A stretch of 64,000 bases of DNA, from the NCBI GenBank assembly GCA_044508625.1, contig JBIQHJ010000015.1:4435-68434 (forward strand), written 5' to 3'. The translations under genes and the position numbers were made by a program. Source of the DNA: Castellaniella sp044508625 (lineage in GTDB: Bacteria > Pseudomonadota > Gammaproteobacteria > Burkholderiales > Burkholderiaceae_B). The notes under the pieces were generated by a model that had not been told where the DNA came from, did not search any database, and saw nothing but the letters and a program-made list of their open reading frames with translations. Of the stretch, positions 37,101 through 45,615 are shown in pieces; the stretch's first letter is position 1, and every line of letters starts with the position of its first letter.

Positions 37101-40100
37101 GACAAGGTCGCCGAGCTGGGCACGCTGTGCCAGGGCAGGACCGACGAGCGGGGCCTGCTCTCCTGCCCGGTGCGCATGGACCGCCGGGGCGAGATACAGC
37201 TTTTCGCGCAGGCCGCGGATGCGCAGGGCCGGGTGTCGCAGGCGGCCTCGTCGGTCTGGGTCTGGGGCGGCGATGTCTGGTTCGGCGGCGGCGAGGACGA
37301 TCGCATCGACGTGATCCCCGAGCGCAAGGCCTGGAAACCCGGCGAGACCGCCGAATTCCAGGTGCGCATGCCGTTCCGGCGCGCCCAGGCGCTGGTGGCG
37401 GTCGAGCGCGAGGGCGTGCTCGAGACGCATGTGATCGAGCTCGAGGGGGACCATCCCGTGATCCGCCTGCCGGTCAAGGCCGAATGGGGGCCGAACGTCT
37501 ACGTGTCGGTCCTGGCCGTGCGCGGGCGCATCCGCGAGGTTCCCTGGACGTCCTTCCTCTCGTGGGGCTGGCGCGATCCCGTGGACTGGTACCGCGCCTG
37601 GTCCAACCGTGTCGAGGAGGCGCCCGTGCCCACGGCGCTGGTGGACCTGGCCAAGCCCTCGTTCCGTTTCGGGCTGGCCGAAATCCAGGTCGATGACGGC
37701 CGCGGCCGCCTGCAGGTGAGCGTGCGCGCCGACCGGCCGCAGTACCGGGTGCGCGAGACGGCGCGAGTGGACGTGGAGGCCAGGCTGCCGGACGGCGCGC
37801 CCGCGGCGGGTGCCGGCATCGCCTTCGTGGCCGTGGACGAGGCCCTGCTCGAGCTGATGGGCAATGCGAGCTGGGACGTGTCCTCGGCCCTGCGCATTCC
37901 GCGCGGCTACGGGGTCGAGACCGCCACGGGGATGGGCGAGGTCGTCGGGCGCAGGCATTACGGCCGCAAGGCGGTGCCCGATGGGGGCGGCGGCGGTTTC
38001 AGCCCGACGCGCGAGCTTTTCGACACCCTGCTGCTGTGGCGCGGCGAGGTGGTGCTGGACGCCCAGGGGCGCGCGCGCATCGACGTGCCGCTGAACGACT
38101 CGCTGACGCGCTTCCGGCTTGTGGCGATCGCCGATTCGGGGCCCGACCTGTTCGGCATGGGCCAGACCGACATCACCGTCACCCAGGATTTGCAGCTCAT
38201 CGCCGGGCTGCCCCGGCTGGTGCGCGGCGGCGACGCCTATGCGGCGCGGGTGACGGTGCGCAACCGGACCGATCGCGCCATGGACGTGCGCGCCGAGGCG
38301 CGCATGGGGGCGGCGGGGAGCGAGGCGCGCGATCTCGAGGCGCGGGAGCTGCGTCTCGAGCCGGGAACGGCCGGCATCGTGGAATGGCCGGTCACCGCGC
38401 CCGAGGCATCCGACGAGCCCGGCCGCCAGGCCCTCGAGTGGGACATCCGGGCCACCGGCACGCCGGAGGGCGGCGGCGATGCCGCGACGGACCGCGTGCT
38501 CGTCGCCCAGCGGCTGGTGCCGGCGGTGCCGCTGCGGGTGCGACAGGCGGCCCTGTTTCCCCTGCGGGCCGGCCAGCCCTTGAAGGTCCCGGTGGATCCC
38601 ACGCCGGCGGCGCTCGCGGGCGCGGACGGCCGGGTCCGGGGAGGTGTCCAGGTGGGCCTGCAGTCCAGCCTCGCGGGCGTCATGCCGGGGGTGCGGGCCT
38701 GGCTGGCGGACTATCCCTACACCTGCCTGGAGCAGCTTGGCGCGCGAGCCCTCGGCCTGCGCGATCCCGCGGCCTGGGAGGCGCTGATGCGGCGCCTGCC
38801 GGGCTACCTGGACGAGCAGGGACTGGCCGCATATTTCCCGGGCGGGACGGGCAGCGTGGTCCTGACCGCGCACCTGCTGTCGATCGCCACCGAGGCGGGC
38901 GCCCTGGGGTGGCCCTACACCGTGCCCGAGGCGCCGCGCGAGCGCATGGTGGCGGCCTTGCAGGACTTCGTGCTGGGCCGGATCGAATCGCCCGCCTGGG
39001 CGCCGGTGCGCGACGAGGCGTGGCGCAAGCTGATCGCCATCGAGGCGCTCGCCCGCAACGGGGCCTACCGGCCCGGCATGCTGGACAGCATCGACCTGGA
39101 CGTGTCGGCCTGGCCCAGCGCCGCCCTGGTGGACTGGCTGTCGATCCTGCTCCACGTCCCCGACGTCGAGCGGCGCGCGCAGCGCCTGGCCGAGGCCAAG
39201 ACCCTGCTGCGCGGACGCCTGGCGCGCCACGGCACCACGCTGGTGCTGGCCGATGCCACGGCGGACGATGGCTGGTGGCTGATGAGTTCCGCCGAGGCCG
39301 CCCAGGCCCGCCTGATCATGGCGCTGCTGCCCGAGGCCGACTGGCGCGAGGACCTGCCGCGCCTGGCCATGGGGCTGGTGGGCATGCAGCGGCGGGGCGC
39401 CTGGTCGACCACCACGGCCAATGCGCTGGGCAGCCTGGCGATGGCGCGGTTCGCGCAGGCCTTCGAATCGAAGGCGGAGGGCGAGGTCCTCGTCGCCCTG
39501 GGCGGCGCGCCCGCCCGGACGCTGGCCTGGCAGGCGATGCCCGAGCACGACGGCGTGCGCGCCCAGGCCCTCGAGCTGCCCTGGGCCCGGGCCGGGCGCG
39601 ACGTGCTGACGCTCGAGGCGAAGGGGGCCGGCGGCGGCTGGGCGACCGTCAGCGCCCGTACGGCCGTGGCCGAGGCTCGGCCGGTGGATGCCGGCATGCG
39701 CATCGAGCGCCGGATCACCGCGGTCTCCCAGGCACGTCCGGATCGCTGGTCGCCGGGAGACGTGTACCGCGTGCGCTTGAGCATCGAGTCGCGCGAGCCG
39801 GCCGTGTGGGCGGTGCTCAGCGATCCCGTGCCGGCGGGGGCTTCGATCCTGGGCGGCGGCCTCGGGCGCGACTCCGCCATCGCCACGCGCGGCGAGCGGG
39901 TGTCCGAAGACGGCTTCGGGCCGGCCTTCGTCGAGCGCGATGCGGGGATGTACCGGGCATATTTCGAGGTCCTGCCCACGGGCGTCCGGCACGTCGAGTA
40001 CACCGTGCGGATCGATGCGCCGGGGCATTTCCAGTTGCCGCCCACGCGCATCGAGGCGCTGTACCAGCCGGAGGTCTTCGGCAGCGCGCCCAACGCACCC

Positions 40101-40121
40101 TTCGACGTGGAGGCGCCCTGA
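34194..40121 (+). CDS. Bacterial alpha-2-macroglobulin with thioester motif
   Basis: 1975-residue periplasmic protease trap. Signal peptide MAWIAGRFFAGVLAVAAVS... with cleavage near AAGAA-EV. There is no lipobox Cys, so unlike E. coli YfhM it should be soluble rather than lipid-anchored. Successive MG-type beta domains fill the N-terminal two thirds; the A2M core block around VPLNDSLTRFRLVAIADSG (about residue 1300) precedes the thioester Cys1511-Leu-Glu-Gln1514 in YPYTCLEQLG. The C-terminal domain ends NAPFDVEAP. Start is the ATG giving the signal peptide, behind GGGGAG. It is followed by pbpC, the classic A2M partner: the pair is thought to protect and repair the envelope when proteases breach it. 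A 36 bp duplicate of the gene's end follows. Confidence 0.9.
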   Translation: MAWIAGRFFAGVLAVAAVSAAGAAEVSRFTPQGVTARVERVQADFTAPAVALGDGGAADPFVIECEGGTPAGAGRWVDPSHWVYAFRKPLTGGVSCTASVNPDFRDLEGRPLVQAAPYAFSTGGPRPRLRRPWDATIDEDQVFVLSFDAPVDAASVAAHTVCRVQGIGEAVAVRLVEGDARREILAATGMEDAVPDAGTQLLQCKRTLPPKAAVRLEVGRGVRTLAAAGAAAVSSTRAHGFDFQVREAFTASMRCMREHAQAACSPLGDVVLAFSAPVPAERAMAAMLETARGVRHPASLGDEPPDFVEQLRFEGPFPENETLRLVLPADVRDDAGRPLSNRARFPLSIPVAALPPLVKFASGTFGVVERFAEAPAASGEAIAAVPLALRRVEPELLTRELAISAGTARDHVTTDDAEALRWYAKVALFDGGALTARQVEDARALRPLSEEEPEVPRIDLRKVSLFDAKDAARTLRLPGVSQDPAIEVVGVPLAAPGFHVIEVESAQLGASLLGEPAPVYVRTSVLVTNLAVHVKTGRDDLLVWVTSLDDGRPVADAQVAVLDCAGARLDEGVTDAQGLWHRLGAIEETTDCLGGAASGLFVTARIPADHPEAGGQADFSFAWTSWNRGIESWRFPVSTDTSRLPDLAAHAVLDRTLLHPGETVSMKLFARVLTRAGMDNPPDSRLPPRAVIEHEGSGERAAVDLDWMTSPSGGRYALLRYELPPTARLGRYSIALEEPRPAGEDRWMGPGSHPAGEFRVESFQVPVLAGSLKLSAPQGDGPLVAPGSLRADVQLAYVSGGPAAGQAVSLSAVSRPLDVRFPGYEDYAFGIPDGMRSDEERGGIEGLRRLILDKHALRLDAQGGARVELQDLPRPVEPQSWLVEASFTDPNGEVQTIAQATPVWPAAVVVGLRTGGSLAQGEAADVGIVALDPSGRPLAGVEVRLDGRLRTVYSTRKRLVGGFYRYDSYDKVAELGTLCQGRTDERGLLSCPVRMDRRGEIQLFAQAADAQGRVSQAASSVWVWGGDVWFGGGEDDRIDVIPERKAWKPGETAEFQVRMPFRRAQALVAVEREGVLETHVIELEGDHPVIRLPVKAEWGPNVYVSVLAVRGRIREVPWTSFLSWGWRDPVDWYRAWSNRVEEAPVPTALVDLAKPSFRFGLAEIQVDDGRGRLQVSVRADRPQYRVRETARVDVEARLPDGAPAAGAGIAFVAVDEALLELMGNASWDVSSALRIPRGYGVETATGMGEVVGRRHYGRKAVPDGGGGGFSPTRELFDTLLLWRGEVVLDAQGRARIDVPLNDSLTRFRLVAIADSGPDLFGMGQTDITVTQDLQLIAGLPRLVRGGDAYAARVTVRNRTDRAMDVRAEARMGAAGSEARDLEARELRLEPGTAGIVEWPVTAPEASDEPGRQALEWDIRATGTPEGGGDAATDRVLVAQRLVPAVPLRVRQAALFPLRAGQPLKVPVDPTPAALAGADGRVRGGVQVGLQSSLAGVMPGVRAWLADYPYTCLEQLGARALGLRDPAAWEALMRRLPGYLDEQGLAAYFPGGTGSVVLTAHLLSIATEAGALGWPYTVPEAPRERMVAALQDFVLGRIESPAWAPVRDEAWRKLIAIEALARNGAYRPGMLDSIDLDVSAWPSAALVDWLSILLHVPDVERRAQRLAEAKTLLRGRLARHGTTLVLADATADDGWWLMSSAEAAQARLIMALLPEADWREDLPRLAMGLVGMQRRGAWSTTTANALGSLAMARFAQAFESKAEGEVLVALGGAPARTLAWQAMPEHDGVRAQALELPWARAGRDVLTLEAKGAGGGWATVSARTAVAEARPVDAGMRIERRITAVSQARPDRWSPGDVYRVRLSIESREPAVWAVLSDPVPAGASILGGGLGRDSAIATRGERVSEDGFGPAFVERDAGMYRAYFEVLPTGVRHVEYTVRIDAPGHFQLPPTRIEALYQPEVFGSAPNAPFDVEAP

Positions 40122-40195
40122 TATGTCAGCACGCCAGCGCGGCCCGGTGACGGGGCGCGGCGCCCAATTCGCCCTTCGATGTGGAGGCTCTCTGA
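40086..40195 (+). repeat. Duplicated 3' end of the A2M gene
   Basis: 36 bp containing the last A2M codons and TGA (40086-40121) recur at 40160-40195 with 30/36 identity and their own TGA. The second copy would encode SPFDVEAL-stop in the A2M-end frame. Confidence 0.85.
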
Positions 40196-40224
40196 AGCGG
40201 GGCGCTCGGCATGGAGGCGCCTCG

Positions 40225-42468
40225 ATGGCGGGCGCCCGCGTCCTGGCCGGCCTGGCCCTGTGCCTGCTGGCCGCGCAGGCGCGGGGCTTGCCGGCCTATG
40301 AGACAGTGCGCGCGGCGCACCGGCCCTCGGACGTGCGTGTGCTGGCGGCCGGCGGCGAGCTCGTCCAGCGGGTGCGCGCGGATTTTTCCAGCCGGCGCGG
40401 CGACTGGGTGGCGCTCGAGGACATTTCCGTGGCGTTGCAGCGGGCGGTGGTGCGCTCGGAGGACGGCCGCTTCTACGACCATGGCGGGGTGGACTGGCTC
40501 GCCATGGCGCGCGCCGCCTGGCGCACTTTGTCCGGCGGGCCCGCGCAGGGCGCCTCGACCCTCAGCATGCAGCTCGCGGCGCTGCTGGACGAAAACCTGC
40601 GGCGCGGCCCCGGGGGACGGGGCCTCATGCAGAAGCTCGACCAGGTCCAGGCCGCCCGCGCGCTCGAGGCCGGCTGGACCAAGGCCCAGATCCTCGAGGC
40701 CTACCTCAACCTCGCCGCCTTCCGCGGCGAGCTGGTCGGGGTCGATGCCCTGGCGCGGGTCATGTTCCAGAAACGCGCCTCGGCGCTGGACGACCGGGAA
40801 TCGGCGCTGGCCGCCGTCCTCCTGCGCGGCCCCAATGCCCCGCCGCCGGTGCTCGCCCAGCGCGGCTGCGCCTTGCTGCGCGAGCTGGGGCGGCCGGGCG
40901 ACTGCGCCGGCCTGCGCGGCTTCATCGAGCTCGCCCTGGGCTGGACGGCGGCGCGCCGGCGGGACGCCCCCGGCCTGGCGCCGCATTTCGCGCGCCTGCT
41001 GATCGCGCATCGAGGCGCGGAGGCCGGCGACGTGCTGCGCAGCACCCTGGACAAGGACCTGCAAAAGACGGCCCTGGCCGCGATCCGCCGGCACCTGCGG
41101 GATCTGCGCGGGACCGGCGTCACCGACGCGGCGGCGGTGGTGCTGGACAACCGCAGCGGCGCGGTCCTCGCCTACGTGGGATCCTCCGGCGAGTTTTCCG
41201 ACGCCGGCGCCGTGGACCACGCGCGCGCCCTGCGCCAGGCGGGCTCGACGCTCAAGCCCTTCCTCTACGGCATCGCGCTGGACGAGCGGCGGCTGACCGC
41301 CGCCTCCCTGCTGGACGACCGCCCGCTGGACCTGGACGGGGGCGGCGGCCTGTACATCCCGGGCAATTACGACGGGCGTTTCAGCGGCTGGGTCAGCGCC
41401 CGGCTGGCCCTGGCGTCCTCGCTGAACATCCCGGCGGTGCGCACCGCCATGATGGTGACGCCCGAGGCCCTGGCGCGCCGCCTCGCCGATCTCGGCCTGC
41501 CCCTGGCCCACGACGGCGACTATTACGGCTACAGCCTCGCGCTCGGCAGCGCCGACGTGAGCCTGCTGTCGCTCGCCAACGCCTACCGGACCCTGGCGCG
41601 GCTGGGCAGCCACGCGCCGGTGGATCTGGATGCGGGGGAGGCGGCCACGCAGCCCGGCGTCGCGCTGTTTTCGCCGGGCGCGGCCTGGATCGTGGGGGAC
41701 ATCCTCTCCGACCGGCAGGCCCGGGCGCGGACGTTCGGCCTGGACAGCCCCTTGTCGACGCCATTCTGGACCGCGGTCAAGACCGGCACCAGCCGCGACA
41801 TGCGCGACAACTGGTGCATCGGCTGGTCGCAGGACTACACCGTGGGCGTGTGGGTGGGCAACAGCGCCGGGGCGAGCATGCGCGAGGTATCCGGTGTCAG
41901 CGGCGCGGGTCCCATCTGGCACGAGCTGATGGCCTGGCTGCATCGCGCGCGCCGCAGCGCCCAGCCCCCCATGCCCGCCGGCGTGACGCGCGCGCCGGTC
42001 CGTTTCGCCTCCGGCCTGGAGCCCGCCCGCGAGGAAGTCTTCCTGGGGGATACGGCGCAGAGAGTTTTTGCTTATTTCGGGAGCGAGGCACGGGCCTCGC
42101 GTATCGTGGAGCCCGTGGATGGCACGATCATGGCGCTGGATCCGGACATTCCGCCGGACCGGCAGCGCATGCGGCTGCGGGCGGTGGACGCGGCCGCGCG
42201 CGAGGCCGTGGCGGCGCGCTGGTTCCTGGATGGCGAGCCGATCGAGGGCGGCGATTGGCAGCCCAGGCCCGGCCGCCATGTCTTCGAATTGCATGGAGCC
42301 GAGGGCGAGGTGCTGGATCGCGCGAGCGTGCTCGTGCGCGGCGGCCGTTTCCAGGCTGCCGCCCGAATGGAAACGGAGGAGGCCGGCACGTGGATCGAGG
42401 CGGGCCGCGGGCGGACGGGGAAGGTCCGCATGAATACAGGCCGCGCGTCGACGGAGGATGCGCAATGA
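40225..42468 (+). CDS. pbpC: Penicillin-binding protein 1C (PbpC)
   Basis: 747-residue bifunctional peptidoglycan synthase. N-terminal signal-anchor, GT51 glycosyltransferase with Glu79 in VRSEDGRFYDHGGVDW and QGASTLSMQLA, then a transpeptidase with Ser341-x-x-Lys (STLKPF), SLN in ASSLNIP and Lys519-Thr-Gly (KTGTS), and a C-terminal BiPBP_C beta domain (about 640-720). ATG 40225 is preferred because GGAGG lies 7 nt upstream and the signal-anchor begins there; ATG 40123 would translate the A2M-tail duplicate. The pairing with A2M matches E. coli yfhM-pbpC. Confidence 0.93.
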   Translation: MAGARVLAGLALCLLAAQARGLPAYETVRAAHRPSDVRVLAAGGELVQRVRADFSSRRGDWVALEDISVALQRAVVRSEDGRFYDHGGVDWLAMARAAWRTLSGGPAQGASTLSMQLAALLDENLRRGPGGRGLMQKLDQVQAARALEAGWTKAQILEAYLNLAAFRGELVGVDALARVMFQKRASALDDRESALAAVLLRGPNAPPPVLAQRGCALLRELGRPGDCAGLRGFIELALGWTAARRRDAPGLAPHFARLLIAHRGAEAGDVLRSTLDKDLQKTALAAIRRHLRDLRGTGVTDAAAVVLDNRSGAVLAYVGSSGEFSDAGAVDHARALRQAGSTLKPFLYGIALDERRLTAASLLDDRPLDLDGGGGLYIPGNYDGRFSGWVSARLALASSLNIPAVRTAMMVTPEALARRLADLGLPLAHDGDYYGYSLALGSADVSLLSLANAYRTLARLGSHAPVDLDAGEAATQPGVALFSPGAAWIVGDILSDRQARARTFGLDSPLSTPFWTAVKTGTSRDMRDNWCIGWSQDYTVGVWVGNSAGASMREVSGVSGAGPIWHELMAWLHRARRSAQPPMPAGVTRAPVRFASGLEPAREEVFLGDTAQRVFAYFGSEARASRIVEPVDGTIMALDPDIPPDRQRMRLRAVDAAAREAVAARWFLDGEPIEGGDWQPRPGRHVFELHGAEGEVLDRASVLVRGGRFQAAARMETEEAGTWIEAGRGRTGKVRMNTGRASTEDAQ

Positions 42469-42503
42469 AGGATTCCAATGTCTGGATGAGGGGAGGGTAC
42501 GGT

Positions 42504-43073
42504 ATGTCGATGGCCAGAAAATGGATGATGGTGGCGGGCGCGGCCTTGGCGGTCTCGGGCTGCCAATCGGTTTCGCCGGGCTCGCCGGGCCCTGGGGCGG
42601 CCGCCCCGGCGGCCCAGCTCGGGCAGTCCATGCCCAGTTCGACGGGCAACCGCCAGGTCATCCGCGACGACGCGCAAGCCGCCGACCTGCGGGTGTTCCT
42701 TGCGGACGCGCAGCCCCGGCCGGGATGGACCGAGGTCGCCCTCAAGCCCAAGGGCGTGCTGTACGTCAGGACCACGCCCGTGATTTCGCGCGCCGACCTG
42801 GTCGGCATCCAGCCGGCCACCGACCAGTCGGGCGGCGGGATCCTGATCCTGTCGCTCAGCGACGAGGGCCTGCGCAAGATCCAGGCGGCCACCGCCGCCC
42901 ATCCCGGCCTGCGCCTGGCGCTGGTGGTGGGGCACACCATGCTGGCGGCGCCCGGGTACGCCGCTCCGATCCGCGAAAAGCAATTGGCCTTCGGCGTGGG
43001 ATCGCGCCGGAATGCCGAGATCGCCGCGCGCGCGGTGGCCGGCGTGGACCCCGCGGGGGCGGCCGGTCTCTGA
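42504..43073 (+). CDS. Lipoprotein with SecD P1-head-like domain
   Basis: 189-residue predicted lipoprotein. The signal ends in lipobox AVSGC (Cys near residue 20), followed by a Pro/Gly/Ala linker. The C-terminal about 115 residues resemble the periplasmic P1 head of SecD, with ISRADLVGIQPAT, ILSLSDEGLRKIQAAT and LRLALVVGHTMLAAPGY. No membrane helices of SecD are present. Start 42504 has GAGGGGAGGG upstream; ATG 42465 overlaps the pbpC stop and would extend the protein ahead of its signal peptide. The cell role is unknown; its place after A2M-pbpC suggests an envelope function. Confidence 0.75.
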   Translation: MSMARKWMMVAGAALAVSGCQSVSPGSPGPGAAAPAAQLGQSMPSSTGNRQVIRDDAQAADLRVFLADAQPRPGWTEVALKPKGVLYVRTTPVISRADLVGIQPATDQSGGGILILSLSDEGLRKIQAATAAHPGLRLALVVGHTMLAAPGYAAPIREKQLAFGVGSRRNAEIAARAVAGVDPAGAAGL

Positions 43074-43137
43074 CGAGGTGTTGTTTTTTCCCTAGACCGG
43101 CAATTTTCCCTTGCGGCGTTCGGATCGATTCCGGGAA

Positions 43138-43158
43138 AATATACGCATTGCGTATATT
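43138..43158. promoter_or_regulatory. 21 bp palindromic operator immediately before pyrB
   Basis: Arms AATATACGCA and TGCGTATATT around one central base; all ten pairs match. It lies 7 bp before the pyrB start codon in otherwise GC-rich DNA, so it must be within or downstream of the promoter. It is a strong candidate binding site for a dimeric helix-turn-helix protein, possibly PyrB's own N-terminal domain. Confidence 0.75.
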
Positions 43159-43165
43159 GGAGCCC

Positions 43166-44461
43166 ATGATGGCCGTCTCTCAACAAGTTTTCCTGCGCGA
43201 CGCCATGCGTCGGCTGAACCTGACGCGCGACGTGTTCGCCGCGAGGATCGGCGTCAAGCGCCGCGCCCTGGATACCTGGCTGCTGCCCGAGGGCTCACAA
43301 GAGGCGCGCGCCATGCCCGAGGTGGTCGGCCGCTTCGTCACCGAGATCGTCGAAAACGACACCCTGATGCAGAAGTATGCGCAGAGCGCACAATCGGGCC
43401 CCCTGCGTGACCGGATCGCCATCGACAACAAGCACCAGCTCCTGTCGGTCGACCAGTTCACGCGCGAGTCCGTCGAGGAACTGTTCCGGGTGGCCGACCT
43501 GATGCAGCCCATCGCGCGCCGCCAGAAGGTCTCGCGCGTGCTCGAGGGGGCGGTGCTGGGGAATCTGTTTTTCGAGGCCAGCACGCGCACGCGCGTGAGC
43601 TTCGGCGCGGCCTTCTGCCGCCTGGGCGGCTCGGTCTGCGACACCACGGGATTCACGTTTTCCTCGATGGCCAAGGGCGAATCCATCTACGACACCAGCC
43701 GCGTCATGAGCGGCTACGTCGATGCCATGGTGATCCGCCACCCCGAGCAAGGCTCGGTGGCGGAGTTCGCCGCAGCCACCAACATCCCGGTGGTCAACGG
43801 CGGCGACGGCGCGGGCGAGCACCCCAGCCAGGCGCTGCTGGACCTCTACACCATCCTCACCGAGTTCTCGCGCCTGGGCAAGCTGCTCGACGGCGCGCAC
43901 ATCGCGCTGGCGGGCGACCTCAAATACGGGCGCACCGTGCATTCGCTGATCAAGCTGCTCGCGCTGTACCGCGGCATGCGCTTCACGCTGATCTCGCCTC
44001 CGGGGCTCGAGATGCCGGACCACATCATCGAGCAGGCCGGGCGCAATGGCCATGTCATCGAGCAGACGCACGACCTGGCCTCGGGCCTGAAGGGCGCCGA
44101 CGTGATCTACGCCACGCGGGTCCAGAAAGAGCGCTTCTCGGGCGAGGCCCTGGAGGGCTATTCCGCGGACTTCCAGGTCAATCGCGCGATCGTCGACGCC
44201 TGCTGCGGGCCGGACGTGATCGTCATGCACCCGCTGCCGCGCGACAGCCGCGAGGGCGCCAACGACCTCAGCACCGACCTGAACCACGATCCCCGCCTGG
44301 CGATCTTCCGCCAGACGGACAACGGCATTCCGGTGCGCATGGCGATCTTCGCCGTGCTGATGGGGGTGGAAGGCCTGGTGCAGCATTCCCTGCGCGACGT
44401 CACCTGGACGCCGCCCTCGCACATCGGTCCCGACGACAGCGTGTTCCACGGGATGTATTGA
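43166..44461 (+). CDS. pyrB: Aspartate carbamoyltransferase with N-terminal HTH-like extension
   Basis: 431 residues, against about 310 for normal PyrB catalytic chains. The ATCase core begins near residue 90 (HQLLSVDQFTRESVEELF). It has the carbamoyl-phosphate loop STRTR (139-143), HPSQALLDLYT (219 onward) and HPLPRDSREG near the C-terminus. It makes carbamoyl aspartate in pyrimidine synthesis. Residues 8-60 read like a Cro/XRE-type helix-turn-helix (LNLTRDVFAARIGVKRRALD). Long PyrB proteins of this kind are known in beta-proteobacteria. The HTH call is from pattern reading, but a 21 bp palindrome sits right at the start codon. ATG 43169 is an alternative start. Confidence 0.92.
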   Translation: MMAVSQQVFLRDAMRRLNLTRDVFAARIGVKRRALDTWLLPEGSQEARAMPEVVGRFVTEIVENDTLMQKYAQSAQSGPLRDRIAIDNKHQLLSVDQFTRESVEELFRVADLMQPIARRQKVSRVLEGAVLGNLFFEASTRTRVSFGAAFCRLGGSVCDTTGFTFSSMAKGESIYDTSRVMSGYVDAMVIRHPEQGSVAEFAAATNIPVVNGGDGAGEHPSQALLDLYTILTEFSRLGKLLDGAHIALAGDLKYGRTVHSLIKLLALYRGMRFTLISPPGLEMPDHIIEQAGRNGHVIEQTHDLASGLKGADVIYATRVQKERFSGEALEGYSADFQVNRAIVDACCGPDVIVMHPLPRDSREGANDLSTDLNHDPRLAIFRQTDNGIPVRMAIFAVLMGVEGLVQHSLRDVTWTPPSHIGPDDSVFHGMY

Positions 44462-44602
44462 GGCGCGCCGCGCGCCCGCGCCCGAATCCGGATTTTATGG
44501 AGGCATTACAAAGATTTATCCTGGCTCATGTCCCTGTGATTAACATGGTGAAAACGACAAAGGGCCCCTGTCGCCCGCAATCGCCACAACAGGAGACATG
44601 TC

Positions 44603-45601
44603 ATGCGCCAAAGTCCATTCGCGCGGCCGGCCGCTCTCGCCGCCGCCTTGCTGATCGGCCTGGGCGGCTTCGCCATCGGCGGCAGCGCCCAGGCCCGGCA
44701 GACCCTGCGGGTCGCCCACGTATCCAGCGTCGACAGCCTGGTCAACAAGGCCCTCGTCCGCTTTGCCGACGAGGTCAAGGAAAAGAGCGGCGGCGAGCTG
44801 GTCGTCGCCCTCTATCCGGACGGCCAGCTCGGTGACGAGGCGCCGATCGCCGACGCCGTCGGCGCGGGCGCGATCGACATGGGGCTGGGCGGTGCGGTCG
44901 ACGCCCTCGATCCGCGCCTCAACGTCGTCAGCCTGCCTTTCCTGTTCAAGGACGCCGAAGGCGTCCATGCCTTCCTGGACGGCCCGGCCGGGCAAGAGCT
45001 GATGAAGCTCGGCCAGGACCGGAACTACATCCTGCTCGGCGCCCTGGATTCCGGTTTCCGGCAATTCGCCAACCGGAAGCATCCGGTCCGCGAGCCGGCG
45101 GACCTGGCCAGCCTCAAGATCCGCACCCCGCCGAATCCGGTGATCCTCGCGACCATCAAGGCGCTGGGCGCCCTGCCGCAGGCCATTCCCTACGGCGAGG
45201 TCTACACCTCGCTGCAGTCCGGCGTGGTCGATGGCGTGGAGCCCGAACTGCGGGACTTCTATGACCAGAAATGGTATGAGGCGGCAAAGTACGTGTCCAT
45301 GTCCAATTACGTCTGGTCGGCCAATTACTGGTTCATGAACAAGGCCCGGTATGACGGCCTCACCGATGCGCAGCGCGAGGTGCTGCGCACGGCCGCGGCC
45401 AACAGCGTGAAGTGGTATCGCGGCGAGCTCGATGCAGTATATACAAAGATTATCCAAGAACTGAAGGACAAGGGCGTTCGGTTCAACGAGGTGGACCTGG
45501 ACGCCTTCCGCGGCAAGGTCGATCCGGTATATGGGCAGTTCGCGAAAGAGTGGGGCGGCGATTTCGTGAAGTCGATCCGCGCGGCCGCGCAACGGCCGTA
45601 A
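44603..45601 (+). CDS. TRAP transporter substrate-binding protein (DctP family)
   Basis: 332-residue periplasmic receptor with signal peptide ending SAQA-RQ. DctP features: QTLRVAHVSSVDSLVNKAL at the mature start, DGQLGDEAPIADAV, and LKIRTPPNPVILATIKALGA with the conserved Arg that binds the ligand carboxylate. AGGAGA ribosome site. Ligand class: carboxylic acid, identity unknown. First gene of a TRAP operon followed by an aminotransferase, so an amino or keto acid is possible. Confidence 0.92.
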   Translation: MRQSPFARPAALAAALLIGLGGFAIGGSAQARQTLRVAHVSSVDSLVNKALVRFADEVKEKSGGELVVALYPDGQLGDEAPIADAVGAGAIDMGLGGAVDALDPRLNVVSLPFLFKDAEGVHAFLDGPAGQELMKLGQDRNYILLGALDSGFRQFANRKHPVREPADLASLKIRTPPNPVILATIKALGALPQAIPYGEVYTSLQSGVVDGVEPELRDFYDQKWYEAAKYVSMSNYVWSANYWFMNKARYDGLTDAQREVLRTAAANSVKWYRGELDAVYTKIIQELKDKGVRFNEVDLDAFRGKVDPVYGQFAKEWGGDFVKSIRAAAQRP

Positions 45602-45615
45602 GGCGGGGCCCTGCC

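Noticed and set aside
34038..40028. A roughly 1996-codon open frame on the minus strand opposite the A2M gene, and similar long antisense frames (e.g. 18695-22864, 10593-12896).
   Set aside because: In about 70% GC DNA with strongly biased third positions, the opposite strand lacks stops by composition. The proteins are His/Arg/Gly-rich without family motifs, while the plus-strand frames match known proteins.
40123..40224. ATG 40123 as the pbpC start.
   Set aside because: The stretch encodes the A2M-tail duplicate in another frame, and GGAGG stands 7 nt before ATG 40225, where the signal-anchor begins.
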